A program made the position numbers and the translations under genes. A DNA stretch of 64,000 nucleotides from Pseudarthrobacter siccitolerans. Lineage in GTDB: Bacteria; Actinomycetota; Actinomycetes; Actinomycetales; Micrococcaceae. Within the stretch, counting starts at the first letter, position 1. Each line of letters begins with the position of its first letter. The notes below the pieces were generated by a model, which worked only from the letters and a program-made list of their open reading frames with translations, had not been told where the DNA came from and did not search any database. Location: the NCBI RefSeq assembly GCF_030823375.1, contig NZ_JAUSXB010000001.1:2356001-2420000 (forward strand). The letters are read 5' to 3'. This document shows positions 8,943 to 18,853 of this stretch, in pieces.

Positions 8943-9932
8943 CTAGACCCTCGCCAGGCCTGCAGCCTGGGCCAGGAGCTCCACCGAACGCAGCCGCTCC
9001 TCCGTGCCGTTGCTTTGGTGGGCAACGATCAGTTCATCGGCGTCGGCGTGCTTGCCGAACCCGTCCAGGTAATCGATGACGGCATCCGGCGTCCCCACCG
9101 CCGAGTAGGTCATCATCTGCGAGACGTGCTGGCCCTGCGGCGAGTCGAGGATCATATCCGCTTCGTCGTCGGTGAACTCGCGGCCCCCGCCGAAGAACAG
9201 GGACACCCGCGCCCGCATCGTGGCCCGCAGCATGGCCTGCGCCTCCGCGGCGGAATCGGCGGCAACCACGTTCACACCGGCGATCACGTGCGGCGCGTCC
9301 AGCTGCGCCGAGGGCTTGAACTCCCGGCGGTAGATGGCCACGGCATCCTGCAGGGCGTTGGGGGCAAAGTGGGAGGCAAACGCGTACGGCAGCCCCAGTT
9401 GGGCGGCCAGCCGCGCACCGAACAGGGAGGATCCCAGGATGTACAGCGGAACGTTGGTGCCCTTGCCCGGGGTGGCTTCAACCCCCTGGATCCGGGTGGG
9501 GCCGGTGAGGTAGCCCTGCAACTCCAGGACGTCCTGGGGGAAGCTGTCCGCGGACATGGGGTCGCGGCGCAGGGCGCGCATGGTGTTCTGGTCGCTGCCC
9601 GGTGCGCGGCCCAGGCCGAGGTCGATCCGGCCCGGGTGCAGCGTCTCCAGGGTGCCGAACTGCTCTGCGATGGTCAGCGGCGAGTGGTTGGGCAGCATCA
9701 CGCCGCCGGCACCGAGCCGGATGCTTTCCGTGTGCGCGGCAACGTGGGCGATCAGCACGCTGGTGGCGGAGGAGGCGATGGAGGACATGTTGTGGTGCTC
9801 GGCGTACCAGACCCGCCGGTATCCCAGCCGCTCCGCGCTCTGCGCCATGGCCACGCTGCCCGCGAAGCTCTCCGCCGCCGTCTGGCCCTTGCCGATGGTT
9901 GCCAGGTCAAGGATGGAGAGGGGAAGAGTCAC
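8943..9932 (-). CDS. LLM class flavin-dependent oxidoreductase
   Basis: A luciferase-like monooxygenase family flavoprotein, about 329 residues from the GTG at 9932. It starts [16 protein letters not shown] and contains the family segments [32 protein letters not shown] and [11 protein letters not shown], the group of single-component LLM proteins with an unassigned substrate. The GTG at 9932 is chosen because GAAAGG lies 11 nt upstream and homologues begin at this methionine; a frame extension to 9992 exists but has no ribosome site and reads unlike protein. Substrate and flavin (FMN or F420) cannot be told. Confidence 0.85.
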   Translation of the reverse strand: MTLPLSILDLATIGKGQTAAESFAGSVAMAQSAERLGYRRVWYAEHHNMSSIASSATSVLIAHVAAHTESIRLGAGGVMLPNHSPLTIAEQFGTLETLHPGRIDLGLGRAPGSDQNTMRALRRDPMSADSFPQDVLELQGYLTGPTRIQGVEATPGKGTNVPLYILGSSLFGARLAAQLGLPYAFASHFAPNALQDAVAIYRREFKPSAQLDAPHVIAGVNVVAADSAAEAQAMLRATMRARVSLFFGGGREFTDDEADMILDSPQGQHVSQMMTYSAVGTPDAVIDYLDGFGKHADADELIVAHQSNGTEERLRSVELLAQAAGLARV

Positions 9933-10072
9933 GGTGAGTGCCGGCCTTTCAGAACTTTTCGTAGGATGTGCGGGCCCAGTCGCGGCGGGCACAGAAGATA
10001 TAACGACGGCGGCGGCCGGCTTATTTCTGTGACTTCCGGAATACTCAGCAGGCTGATGAGGTTGCCGCCCCT

Positions 10073-10945
10073 ATGAGCCTGGAGACAACAAACAAGTTGG
10101 AACTGTCCGCAACCATCGACCTGAAAGACCTCGGAAGGGTGCACCGGCTCGGCTTCGGTGCCATGCGCATTGTGGGCGACGGCGTCTGGGGCGAGCCCGC
10201 GGACCGCCAGGCCGCCGTGGCCGTGGTGCGACGCGCCGTCGAACTCGGCGTCGACTTCATCGACACCGCCGACTCCTACGGCCCGAACATCAGCGAGGAG
10301 ATCCTGGCTGAGGCGCTGCACCCGTACAAGGACGGCCTGAAGATCGCCACAAAAGTCGGGTTCACCCGCACCGGGCCCAACAGATGGATTCCCGTGGGCC
10401 GCCCGGAATACCTCCGCCAGCAGACCGAACTGAGCCTGCGGAAGCTGAAGGTGGACACCCTGGACCTGCTGCAGCTGCACCGGATCGACCCCAAGGTGGA
10501 CGCTGAGGAGCAGTTCGGTGTGCTCCGCGAACTCCAGGACGAGGGCAAGGTGCGGGCGCTGGGACTCTCGCAGGTCAGCGTGGCCGAACTTGAGGCGGCC
10601 GGGAAGTATTTCACCGTTGCAACCGTGCAGAACCGCTACAACCTGACGGACCGGAGCTCGGAGGACGTGCTGCGGTACTCGGAGGAGAACGGGATTGGAT
10701 TCATTCCCTGGGCTCCCATTTCAGCCGGCGAACTGGCGCGGCCGGGTGGACCGCTGGATGAGGCAGCCAAGCGCCTGGATGCGACCACGTCGCAGGTTGC
10801 GCTGGCCTGGCTGCTCCGCCGCTCCCCCGTGATGATGCCGATTCCCGGCACCGGCTCGATAAAGCACCTTGAGGAGAACATGGCCGCCGCGGGCATCACG
10901 CTCGACGACGATACGTACGCGCAGCTCGAAGCCGCCAGCGAGTAG
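10073..10945 (+). CDS. Aldo/keto reductase
   Basis: A 290-residue NADPH-dependent carbonyl reductase of the AKR superfamily, cytoplasmic. The (beta/alpha)8 catalytic tetrad is visible: Asp and Tyr in [10 protein letters not shown], Lys in IATKVG and His in LLQLHRID. The length fits. The ATG at 10073 is the only plausible start, though its ribosome site is weak. It is followed after 28 nt by the DJ-1/PfpI gene, so both may be one transcript for carbonyl detoxification. The substrate is unknown. Confidence 0.9.
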   Translation: MSLETTNKLELSATIDLKDLGRVHRLGFGAMRIVGDGVWGEPADRQAAVAVVRRAVELGVDFIDTADSYGPNISEEILAEALHPYKDGLKIATKVGFTRTGPNRWIPVGRPEYLRQQTELSLRKLKVDTLDLLQLHRIDPKVDAEEQFGVLRELQDEGKVRALGLSQVSVAELEAAGKYFTVATVQNRYNLTDRSSEDVLRYSEENGIGFIPWAPISAGELARPGGPLDEAAKRLDATTSQVALAWLLRRSPVMMPIPGTGSIKHLEENMAAAGITLDDDTYAQLEAASE

Positions 10946-10973
10946 CCACTTCCGTGCAGAGAGGAGCAGCACC

Positions 10974-11671
10974 ATGGCAAACATTTTGATGGTTGTTTCA
11001 GCAGCAGATTCGCTCACCATGAAGGACGGCAGCGAGCACCCCACCGGATTCTGGGCCGAGGAGCTGGTGGTTGCGCACCAGACGCTGGTCGACGCCGCAC
11101 ACACCGTCCACATCGCAACCCCCGGCGGGGCGAAGCCCACCGTGGACCAGGTGAGCCTGGTCCCGACTCGGCAGGTGGCGAGGAGCGGGCGAAAGGTTTC
11201 CGCAACTACCTCGCATCCATCGACGGCGAGCTATCGCAGCCGCTGGTCCTGGCCGATATCGACCTCTCCGCGTACGACGCCGTGGTGATGCCCGGCGGCC
11301 ACGGCCCGATGGCGGACCTCTACAAGGACGCGGACCTGGGCCGGCTGCTGGCAACCGCGGACAAGGACGACAAAATCATCGCGCCGTTCTGCCATGGTCC
11401 CGCCGGTCTGCTGAGCGCCATGAACGACGACGGCAAATTCGTTTTCGCCGGACGCCGCCTCACCGTCTTCACCAATGAGGAGGAACTGGGCGGCGGCACC
11501 GGCGAAAACACACCGTGGCTGGTGGAGGACGCGCTGAAGGAAAAAGACGCGCTGATTGAGAACGCCGCGGCCTGGAGCTCCCACGTGGTCCGGGACGGCA
11601 ACCTCATCACGGGCCAGAACCCGCAGTCCAGCGAGGACCTGGCGAGGGAAGTCATCAAGGCGCTGAGCTGA
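10974..11671 (+). pseudogene. DJ-1/PfpI family glutamine amidotransferase-like gene, frameshifted
   Basis: This encodes a type 1 glutamine-amidotransferase-like protein of the DJ-1/PfpI/Hsp31 group, which act as glyoxalases or chaperones. The first part (from the ATG at 10974, GAGGAG upstream) reads MANILMVVSAAD and reaches DQVSLVP at about 11165. The rest lies in another frame and contains YDAVVMPGGHGPMADL and the nucleophile elbow IAPFCHGPAGLL. Adding one G after base 11165 joins the halves as VPDSAGGEERAKGFRNY and gives a normal 232-residue protein. So a single-base deletion, or a base-calling error, breaks an otherwise intact gene. Confidence 0.88.
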
Positions 11672-11689
11672 CTCACGTTTGTGACGCAA

Positions 11690-11723
11690 GGAAGTGGCCC
11701 GGTCTTTTGACCGGGCCACTTCC
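11690..11723 (+). terminator. Stem-loop terminator after the DJ-1-like gene
   Basis: A perfect 15-bp inverted repeat (GGAAGTGGCCCGGTC and its complement) with a TTTT loop lies 19 nt after the stop at 11671. There is no long T-run after it, but its strength and place between two units suggest transcription termination. Confidence 0.75.
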
Positions 11724-11910
11724 GTCTGGGCGGACTTTGGGTGCAGCACTACCAGCTTCCCGAATGTGACCGCCGCGGTCCTCGCGTGACCTGCAGTTAC
11801 TCCCTGTATCTCCGGATTTCAGCGCCTTTGATTCACCAGCTCACGCTGCCGGATAGTTGCTGCAACGAACCCATTCCGTTGCATCAAATACCTACCTCCA
11901 AGGAGGAAAA

Positions 11911-12894
11911 ATGGCCATTATCAAGGCGAAACCGGCTGCTGCCGTGGCCCTCACCATCACCGCGCTGCTGGGGCTGGCAGCCTGCTCAGATCCGGGCGCG
12001 AGGGCGGCGACAGCACCGACGTCGGGATCCTCCAGCACCGCAGCAGGCAAGACCTTCAACCTGTCCCCGCAGCAGGACCGCTTCAAGGTCTCCGTTGACC
12101 CCGCAGCCGCAGCGCTGGTCCCCGAAACCATCAAAGCTGATGGCAAGCTCACTGTGGTGAGCACCGGCGGCACAGCGCCACTGAGCCTCTTCGCCACCGA
12201 CAACAAGACCCTCATCGGCAGCGAGCTGGACATCGCCTACGCGGTGGGCGAGACGCTGGGGCTGGAGGTTGAGGCTCTTCCCGTGGCCTGGGCTGACTGG
12301 CCCCTGGGTATCGAATCCGCCAAATACGAAGCGGTGCTCTCCAACGTCACGGTCACCGAGGCGCGCAAGGAAAAGTTCGATTTCGCCACCTACCGGAACG
12401 ACCTGCTGGGCTTCTACGCCAAGAGCGATTCGGACATCGGCGAGATCAAGGAAGCCAAGGACGTTGCCGGCAAGCGCATCATCGTCGGCTCCGGCACCAA
12501 CCAGGAAGCCATCCTGGTGCGCTGGGACGAGGAGAACAAAAAGAACGGCCTCAAGCCTGTTGAGTTCCAGTATTACGACGACGACTCGGCCTCCACCCTG
12601 GCCCTTCAGTCGGGCCGCGCGGACCTGACGTTCGGGCCCAACGCGGGTGCCGCCTACAAGGCAGCCCAGGACGGCAAGAGCAAGCAGGTGGGCACCCTCA
12701 ACGGCGGCTGGCCGCTGACTGCCGAAATCGCCTTTACCACCAAGAAGGACAACGGCCTGGCCGTTGCTGCCCAGGCTGCCCTAAACAAGCTGATCGAGAA
12801 CGGCACCTACGCCAAGATCCTGGACCGCTGGGGCCTGTCTTCCGAGGCCATCCAGAAGTCCCAGCTGAACCCGGCGGGCCTGCCCAAGAAGTAG
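11911..12894 (+). CDS. ABC transporter substrate-binding lipoprotein (polar amino acid type)
   Basis: A 327-residue extracellular solute-binding protein of family 3, the group that binds polar amino acids for ABC importers. The N-terminus is a lipoprotein signal: positive residues, a hydrophobic stretch and the lipobox LAAC, so the mature protein is lipid-anchored at Cys23. The SBP_bac_3 pattern follows (GSELDIAYAVGETLG, AVLSNVTVTEARKEKFDF, GRADLTFGPNAG). The ATG at 11911 is chosen because AAGGAGG lies 5 nt upstream. No permease or ATPase gene is next to it, so it is an orphan that may serve a transporter encoded elsewhere. A hairpin terminator follows. Confidence 0.88.
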   Translation: MAIIKAKPAAAVALTITALLGLAACSDPGARAATAPTSGSSSTAAGKTFNLSPQQDRFKVSVDPAAAALVPETIKADGKLTVVSTGGTAPLSLFATDNKTLIGSELDIAYAVGETLGLEVEALPVAWADWPLGIESAKYEAVLSNVTVTEARKEKFDFATYRNDLLGFYAKSDSDIGEIKEAKDVAGKRIIVGSGTNQEAILVRWDEENKKNGLKPVEFQYYDDDSASTLALQSGRADLTFGPNAGAAYKAAQDGKSKQVGTLNGGWPLTAEIAFTTKKDNGLAVAAQAALNKLIENGTYAKILDRWGLSSEAIQKSQLNPAGLPKK

Positions 12895-12914
12895 GCGGAC
12901 CTGCCGACGAATGG

Positions 12915-12950
12915 ATCCCCGCTTCGCTCCGGCAAGGCGGGGATTCTTCA
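12915..12950 (+). terminator. Stem-loop terminator after the binding-protein gene
   Basis: ATCCCCGC (12915-12922) pairs with GCGGGGAT (12937-12944), with extra CTT/AAG pairing inside and a T-rich tail (TCTTCATGTTT). It lies 21 nt after the stop codon. Confidence 0.65.
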
Positions 12951-13052
12951 TGTTTGACGCCGGTCAATCAACAACCAGGCTCTGAGGGCCGCAACCTGTG
13001 TCCGGGCGGCACCGAAAGTGCACTGCCCCGGGTTTGGCAATAGTCTGGCCAG

Positions 13053-13691
13053 ATGGGGACAAATACCGTGAACAATGGAGAACAGATCGACAGGCAGTCG
13101 CGCATTCTCGAAGCGGCGATGGATCTGCTCTCGCGGCACGGTATTTCAGGGGTCAGCATGCGTGCCGTAGCCCGCGAAGCCGGCGTCGCGCTGGGCCTGG
13201 TGAACTACTACTACGACGACAAGACGAGCCTGATCCGCGCAGCCCTGCGCCGGGTGGACGAGCACGACCTCCTGCTGGTTGCGCCGGACGCGTCGTTGGC
13301 CCCGGACGAACAATTGCGCAAGGCTTTGCGGCGCGTTGCGGGCGCTGATCTGCTGACCACCCGCTACCTGTCCCTGCGCCTGCACCTCTGGGCCCTCGCC
13401 CAGGCCGACGAGGACTACGCGCAAATCAACGCCGCCGCCTTCGACCGCTACATCGACGGGCTCGCTGCACTGGTCTCCAATGCCCAGCCCGGACTGTCGT
13501 GGGAGGAGTGCAGGGAGCGGGCATCCGACATTGTGGTGGTACAGAACGGCATGTGGCTGACGTCGCTTCTCGGCGTGGACAAGGAGTCCATCAAGCGAAG
13601 CATCACCCGCACGGAGCAGATCGCATTTGCGCCGGCCCAGGATCAAAACAGCGGCCACGGCGACAGCCACAGCGCGCTTCAGGAGCACTAG
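13053..13691 (+). CDS. TetR family regulator of the choline cluster (BetI-like)
   Basis: A 212-residue TetR-type repressor. Residues 15-60 form the helix-turn-helix (ILEAAMDLLSRHGISGVSMR, then VALGLVNYYYDDKTSLI). The C-terminal ligand domain resembles BetI in length and in the WALAQADEDYAQIN region. It sits just upstream of betB and codA, and two matching palindromes lie between, so choline- or betaine-aldehyde-responsive repression of the cluster and of itself is likely. The assignment as BetI rests on context more than on sequence. The ATG at 13053 has no strong ribosome site. Confidence 0.82.
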   Translation: MGTNTVNNGEQIDRQSRILEAAMDLLSRHGISGVSMRAVAREAGVALGLVNYYYDDKTSLIRAALRRVDEHDLLLVAPDASLAPDEQLRKALRRVAGADLLTTRYLSLRLHLWALAQADEDYAQINAAAFDRYIDGLAALVSNAQPGLSWEECRERASDIVVVQNGMWLTSLLGVDKESIKRSITRTEQIAFAPAQDQNSGHGDSHSALQEH

Positions 13692-13731
13692 AACAAGGCG
13701 GCCTTCGCCGGTACCGGCACTTCACGTCACA

Positions 13732-13771
13732 TTGAACGTTTGTTCAAAATAGGTATTGAACACTCGTTCAA
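13732..13771. promoter_or_regulatory. Two tandem TTGAAC-N4-GTTCAA operators
   Basis: TTGAACGTTTGTTCAA (13732-13747) and TTGAACACTCGTTCAA (13756-13771) are two perfect 6-bp-arm palindromes with centres 24 bp apart, ending 20 nt before the betB ATG. This is the size and symmetry of TetR operators. The neighbouring TetR protein is the obvious candidate to bind them. Confidence 0.75.
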
Positions 13772-13791
13772 CATCCATTACTGTCCTGCGT

Positions 13792-15309
13792 ATGACATAC
13801 GCCACACCATCCACTGACACGGCAGCATCCACACTGTTCATCAACGGCTCATGGGAGCCGGCCGCGTCCGGCGCGGTGCGCCAGATCCGCAACCCGGCCG
13901 ACGGCGAACTGGCAGCCACTGTGTCCGAGGCCGGCCGGGAAGATGCGGAGCGGGCCATAGCCGCAGCCCGGGCCGCCTTCGATTCCGGTGTCTGGTCCGG
14001 GGTGCCGGCACCCGAGCGCGGCACCTTCCTGCTCAAGGTCGCCGCGGAACTGCGCGAACGCCGGGAAAAGTTTGCCCGCGCCGAGTCGCTGGACACCGGG
14101 AAGCGGATCGTCGAAAGCCGCATCGACATGGACGACATCGCGGCCTGCTTCGAATACTTCGGCAGGCTTGCAGGGCAACAGGCCGGACGCATGGTCGATG
14201 CCGGGGACCCCGCCGTCGTCAGCAAAATTGTCTACGAGCCCGTGGGTGTCTGCGGCCTGATCACGCCTTGGAACTACCCCCTGCTCCAGGCGGCGTGGAA
14301 GATTGCCCCCGCCCTCGCCGCCGGCTGCACCTTCGTCCTCAAGCCTTCCGAGCTGACACCTTCCACCGCCATCCTGGCCATGCAACTGCTGCAGGACCTT
14401 GGCCTTCCCGACGGCGTCGCCAACCTCGTGACGGGACCCGGCGCCGAGGCGGGTGCACCCCTTTCGGAACACCCCGCCGTCGACCTTGTCTCCTTCACCG
14501 GCGGCCTGGAAACCGGCAAGCGTATCGCGGCGGCGGCCGCAGGGACGGTCAAGAAGGTGGCGCTGGAGCTTGGCGGCAAGAACCCCAATGTGGTGTTCGC
14601 GGACGCGGACTTCGACGCCGCCGTCGACAATGCCTTGAACGGGGCCTTCGTCCACTCTGGCCAGGTCTGCTCCGCCGGGGCACGGCTGCTGGTGGAGGAA
14701 TCGATCGCCGAACGCTTCGTCGAGGAACTGGTCCGTCGCGCGCAGGGCATCCGGCTTGGCGGTCCGTTTGACGACGCTGCCGAAACCGGGCCGCTGATCT
14801 CCGCGGCCCACCGGGACAAAGTGCACACTTACGTCCAGCGCGGCCTCCAGGAAGGCGCACGGCTCCGCAGCGGCGGCGCGGCACCTGCCGGGGAGAAGTA
14901 CGACGCCGGCTACTACTACCAGCCGACCATCCTGGACCAGGTGCAGCGAGGCATGTCCGTGGTCACCGATGAGGCGTTCGGCCCCGTGGTGACCGTGGAA
15001 ACCTTCCGCACCGAGGACGAGGCCGTCGCCACCGCCAATGACACCATCTACGGGCTGGCCGGCGCGGTCTGGACCCAGGACGCCGGCAAGGCGCAGCGCG
15101 TGGCATCCCGGCTGCGGCACGGCACAGTGTGGATCAACGATTACCACCCCTACCTCCCACAGGCCGAGTGGGGCGGCTTCGGCCAGTCCGGCGTCGGCCG
15201 CGAGCTTGGCCCCACCGGGCTGGCGGAATACCAGGAAGCCAAACACATCTACCAGAACACCAACCCGCAGGTAACCGGCTGGTTTGCTGATCACAGCAAG
15301 GAGAACTAG
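13792..15309 (+). CDS. betB: Betaine-aldehyde dehydrogenase
   Basis: A 505-residue NAD(P)+-dependent aldehyde dehydrogenase, cytoplasmic, expected to oxidise betaine aldehyde to the osmoprotectant glycine betaine. Family motifs in order: GVCGLITPWNYPLLQAAWK, the catalytic Glu in LELGGKNPNVVF, the nucleophilic Cys in HSGQVCSAGARL, and the C-terminal GGFGQSGVGRELG, typical of the BADH group. The ATG at 13792 is chosen because the operators lie directly upstream; the in-frame TTG at 13756 is inside an operator. The stop abuts the codA ATG, so the two are translationally coupled. Confidence 0.9.
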   Translation: MTYATPSTDTAASTLFINGSWEPAASGAVRQIRNPADGELAATVSEAGREDAERAIAAARAAFDSGVWSGVPAPERGTFLLKVAAELRERREKFARAESLDTGKRIVESRIDMDDIAACFEYFGRLAGQQAGRMVDAGDPAVVSKIVYEPVGVCGLITPWNYPLLQAAWKIAPALAAGCTFVLKPSELTPSTAILAMQLLQDLGLPDGVANLVTGPGAEAGAPLSEHPAVDLVSFTGGLETGKRIAAAAAGTVKKVALELGGKNPNVVFADADFDAAVDNALNGAFVHSGQVCSAGARLLVEESIAERFVEELVRRAQGIRLGGPFDDAAETGPLISAAHRDKVHTYVQRGLQEGARLRSGGAAPAGEKYDAGYYYQPTILDQVQRGMSVVTDEAFGPVVTVETFRTEDEAVATANDTIYGLAGAVWTQDAGKAQRVASRLRHGTVWINDYHPYLPQAEWGGFGQSGVGRELGPTGLAEYQEAKHIYQNTNPQVTGWFADHSKEN

Positions 15310-16953
15310 ATGCACGTCGACAACATCGAGGACCTCAGCGAGCGCTCGTTCGATTACATCGTCATCGGCGGCGGATCCGCCGGCGCGGCTGTGGCCGCAC
15401 GGCTCAGTGAAGATCCTGAGGTGACCGTGGCCCTTGTGGAAGCCGGCCCGGATGACCGCAACCTGCCCGAGATCCTGCAGCTGGACCGCTGGATGGAGCT
15501 GCTCGAATCCGGCTACGACTGGGACTACCCGGTGGAGCCGCAGGAAAACGGCAACTCCTTTATGCGCCACGCCCGCGCCAAAGTCATGGGCGGCTGCTCC
15601 AGCCACAACTCCTGCATCGCCTTCTGGGCGCCGCGCGAGGACCTGGACGAGTGGGAATCCAAGTACGGGGCCAGCGGCTGGAACGCTGACGCCGCCTGGC
15701 CGCTCTACCAGCGGCTGGAGACCAACGAGGACGCGGGCCCGGACGCGCCGCACCACGGGGACTCAGGCCCCGTGCACCTGATGAACGTGCCCCCGGTGGA
15801 TCCTGCCGGCGTCGCGCTTTTGGACGCCTGCGAACAGGCCGGCATTCCCCGGGCGAAGTTCAATACCGGAACCACCGTGGTCAACGGCGCCAACTTCTTC
15901 CAGATCAACCGCCGCGCGGACGGCACGCGCTCCTCCAGCTCCGTTTCCTATATCCACCCGATCATCGGGCGCCCCAACTTCACCCTGCTGACCGGCCTCC
16001 GCGCCCGCCAGCTGGTGATCGACGCGGACAAACGCTGCACCGGCGTGGACGTGGTGGACTCAGCGTTCGGCCGGACCCACCGGCTCTCCGCGCACCGCGA
16101 GGTCATCCTGTCCACCGGTGCCATTGATTCCCCCAAGCTGCTGATGCTGTCCGGCATCGGCCCGGCAGCGCACCTGGCCCAGCACGGCATCGAGGTCCTG
16201 GTGGACTCCCCCGGTGTGGGCGAGCACCTGCAGGACCACCCGGAAGGCGTGGTGCAGTACGAGGCCAGGCAGCCCATGGTGCAGACCTCAACGCAGTGGT
16301 GGGAGATCGGCATCTTCACCCCCACCGAGGACGGCCTGGACCGGCCGGACCTGATGATGCACTACGGCTCGGTCCCGTTCGACATGAACACTCTGCGGCA
16401 CGGCTACCCCACCACGGAGAACGGCTTCAGCCTCACCCCGAACGTCACGCACGCCCGCTCCCGCGGAACCGTTCGCCTGCGCAGCCGCGACTTCCGGGAC
16501 AAGCCCATGGTTGACCCGCGCTATTTCACGGACCCGGAGGGCCACGACATGCGCGTCATGGTTGCCGGCATCCGCAAGGCCCGCGAAATCGCCGCCCAGC
16601 CTGCAATGGCCGAATGGGCGGGCCGGGAACTTTCCCCGGGCATCGAGGCGCAGACCGACGAGGAGCTGCGGGACTACATCCGCAAGACGCACAACACTGT
16701 GTACCACCCGGTAGGCACCGTCCGGATGGGACCTCTCGACGACGGCATGTCACCGCTCGATCCCGAGCTGCGGGTCAAGGGCGTCACAGGACTTCGCGTC
16801 GCCGATGCCTCCGTCATGCCTGAGCACGTCACCGTCAACCCCAACATCACCGTCATGATGATCGGCGAGCGCTGCGCGGACCTCATCCGCGCCAGCCGGT
16901 CCGGCGAAGCCATGGCCATTGAAGAAATGGAGCTCACCGCGTCCCTCGCCTGA
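15310..16953 (+). CDS. codA: Choline oxidase
   Basis: This is a 547-residue GMC-family flavoenzyme that oxidises choline to betaine aldehyde and then glycine betaine with O2, releasing H2O2. Length and sequence agree closely, from memory, with the Arthrobacter globiformis enzyme. The FAD motif IGGGSAGAAVAARLSEDP is near the N-terminus, His99 (site of covalent FAD) and Ser101 lie in GCSSHNS, and the active-site His and Asn are seen in NTVYHPVGT and VNPNIT. Choline oxidase does both steps alone, so the coupled betB is a partly redundant aid. The ATG at 15310 follows the betB stop directly, with AAGGAG upstream. Confidence 0.95.
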   Translation: MHVDNIEDLSERSFDYIVIGGGSAGAAVAARLSEDPEVTVALVEAGPDDRNLPEILQLDRWMELLESGYDWDYPVEPQENGNSFMRHARAKVMGGCSSHNSCIAFWAPREDLDEWESKYGASGWNADAAWPLYQRLETNEDAGPDAPHHGDSGPVHLMNVPPVDPAGVALLDACEQAGIPRAKFNTGTTVVNGANFFQINRRADGTRSSSSVSYIHPIIGRPNFTLLTGLRARQLVIDADKRCTGVDVVDSAFGRTHRLSAHREVILSTGAIDSPKLLMLSGIGPAAHLAQHGIEVLVDSPGVGEHLQDHPEGVVQYEARQPMVQTSTQWWEIGIFTPTEDGLDRPDLMMHYGSVPFDMNTLRHGYPTTENGFSLTPNVTHARSRGTVRLRSRDFRDKPMVDPRYFTDPEGHDMRVMVAGIRKAREIAAQPAMAEWAGRELSPGIEAQTDEELRDYIRKTHNTVYHPVGTVRMGPLDDGMSPLDPELRVKGVTGLRVADASVMPEHVTVNPNITVMMIGERCADLIRASRSGEAMAIEEMELTASLA

Positions 16954-17043
16954 GAGGCGAGGTCCGGCGGCAGGGCATCGACCTTCCATTTGCCACGGCC
17001 GGCCGGTCATCACTATCGTGCTTTTCTGATTTAGGAGTCCCAC

Positions 17044-18645
17044 ATGGCGGAACCCAGCAAGAGTATTGATTCAAGCGGCATGGACGAGTTTGGTTATACG
17101 CAGACCCTGGACCGAAGCATCGGCAAGTTTGCCAGCTTCGCAGCAGGCGTCAGCTACATCTCCATCCTCACCGGTGTTTTTCAACTGTTCTACTTTGGCT
17201 TTTCCATGGCCGGCCCTGCGTACGCGTGGTCCTGGCCGCTGGTCTTCGCCGGCCAGCTGATGGTGGCATTGTGTTTTGCCGAACTGGCGGGCCGATACCC
17301 GGTTGCCGGATCGGTGTACAACTGGGCCAAGAGGCTCACCACCGGGACGTGGTCCTGGCTCGCAGGGTGGCTGCTGCTCATCTCGTCCATCGTGGCGCTC
17401 GGCGCCGTGGCGCTGGCCTTGCAGCTCACCCTGCCGCAGCTCTGGTCCGGCTTCCAGTTCATCGGAGACGGAACGGGCACCTACGACTTCGCCCTCAACG
17501 GCGTGCTGCTGGCGAGCATCATGATCGGCATTTCCACCATGATCAACGCGTTCGGCGTGAAACTCATGACCAGGATCAACAGCATCGGCGTGTTCGTGGA
17601 GCTGATCGCTGCCGTGCTGCTGATCCTCGCCCTGGGCTGGCACGTGGTGCGGGGGCCTGAGGTCTTCTTCGACACCGCCGGTTTCGGAGAAGGGCACGAC
17701 CTCGGTTTCTTCGGCGTGTTTATGATCGGTGCCATGGCCTCGGGCTACGTGATGTACGGCTTTGACACCGCAAGCTCGCTGGGCGAGGAAACCAAGGACC
17801 CCAAGCGCACCGCACCCAAGGCCATCCTCCGTGCGGTGACGGCGTCCTTCCTGCTGGGCGGCCTGATCCTGCTCTTTGGCATCCTGGCAGCCCCGGATCT
17901 CAACGATCCCAAGCTGGGGGCGGCCGACGGCGGCCTGCAGTACCTGGTGCTCTCAGTGCTGGGCGGCCCCTTCGGGAAAGCCTTCCTGGTGTGCATCGTG
18001 GTGGCCGTGGTGGTCTGCACCCTGGCCGTCCATGCTGCAGCCATCCGGATGATGTTCGCCATGGCGCGGGACAACAACCTGCCCTTCAGCCGGCAGCTGA
18101 GCAAGGTGGACCCGGTCCGCCGGACCCCCACTGTTGCCGCGATCGTCATCGGCATCCTGGCCGTGCTCCCGTTGGTGGTCAACGTGATGCAGCCGGCGAT
18201 TTTCACCATCCTGTCCAGCATCAGCATCGTCCTGATTTACCTGTCCTACCTCCTGGTCACCGTTCCGTTGCTCCGCAAGCGGCTGCAGAAGAAGTGGCCG
18301 CTTGCCGACGACGGCTCCGAGCCAGGGTTCAGCCTGGGCAAGTGGGGCCTGCCGGTGAATATCCTCGCGGTCCTGTGGGGCGGCGCCATGACGCTGAACC
18401 TGGTCTGGCCGCGGCCGGAGATCTACAACTCGGTGCCGCCGTTCGAGTGGTACCTGCAGTGGGGCGGCGTGATCTTCGTTGCCGCTGTCGCCGGGGGCGG
18501 GGCCCTGCTCTACCGGCTGAAGATCCGCCATCAGACGGGTGTTCTCGCGGAGCACGCCGCAGCGGTTGCGGCGCACCCGTCGTCTGGCCCGGCCTTACAG
18601 GCAACCACAACCGAAGCCCACGCGATGGAGGCCCCGGTGGCCTAG
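17044..18645 (+). CDS. APC family permease, probable choline or amine uptake
   Basis: A 533-residue membrane transporter of the amino acid/choline (ACT) branch of the APC superfamily. It has about twelve hydrophobic segments, an early FGFSMAGPAYAWSWPLVF region and the conserved GFDTASSLGEETKDPKRTAPKAIL loop. The ATG at 17044 has TTAGGAG upstream. It follows codA by 90 nt in the same direction and ends at a strong terminator, so it belongs to the choline operon and may import choline. Related permeases carry GABA, other amines or urea, so the substrate is inferred from context only. Confidence 0.85.
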   Translation: MAEPSKSIDSSGMDEFGYTQTLDRSIGKFASFAAGVSYISILTGVFQLFYFGFSMAGPAYAWSWPLVFAGQLMVALCFAELAGRYPVAGSVYNWAKRLTTGTWSWLAGWLLLISSIVALGAVALALQLTLPQLWSGFQFIGDGTGTYDFALNGVLLASIMIGISTMINAFGVKLMTRINSIGVFVELIAAVLLILALGWHVVRGPEVFFDTAGFGEGHDLGFFGVFMIGAMASGYVMYGFDTASSLGEETKDPKRTAPKAILRAVTASFLLGGLILLFGILAAPDLNDPKLGAADGGLQYLVLSVLGGPFGKAFLVCIVVAVVVCTLAVHAAAIRMMFAMARDNNLPFSRQLSKVDPVRRTPTVAAIVIGILAVLPLVVNVMQPAIFTILSSISIVLIYLSYLLVTVPLLRKRLQKKWPLADDGSEPGFSLGKWGLPVNILAVLWGGAMTLNLVWPRPEIYNSVPPFEWYLQWGGVIFVAAVAGGGALLYRLKIRHQTGVLAEHAAAVAAHPSSGPALQATTTEAHAMEAPVA

Positions 18646-18692
18646 AGCCGCTGCTCCCACCCCGTCAGTTGGAGCCTGACGCCCCCAAGGAA

Positions 18693-18737
18693 GGGTCGAC
18701 GGCGGCACTCACCTCAGTGCCGCCGTCGGCCCTTTCT
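18693..18737 (+). terminator. Strong terminator ending the choline operon
   Basis: A stem of about 17 bp with one G-T pair (CGACGGCGGCACT at 18697-18709 pairing with 18716-18728) and a 6-nt loop, followed by CCCTTTCTT. It lies about 50 nt after the permease stop. Confidence 0.85.
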
Positions 18738-18853
18738 TGATGCTCCAAGCACGTTGATGAAAAGTTCTTTCGCCGATACTTATGACTTCAGCATCAGGCA
18801 CGAGTGGCCGGTCCACGGATGAATGGACACAACCATTGGGAGCAGGGGCAACA

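Noticed and set aside
13849..15756. Long 635-codon open frame on the minus strand
   Set aside because: It is antisense to betB and codA, whose protein families are certain. High-GC codon bias gives such shadow frames.
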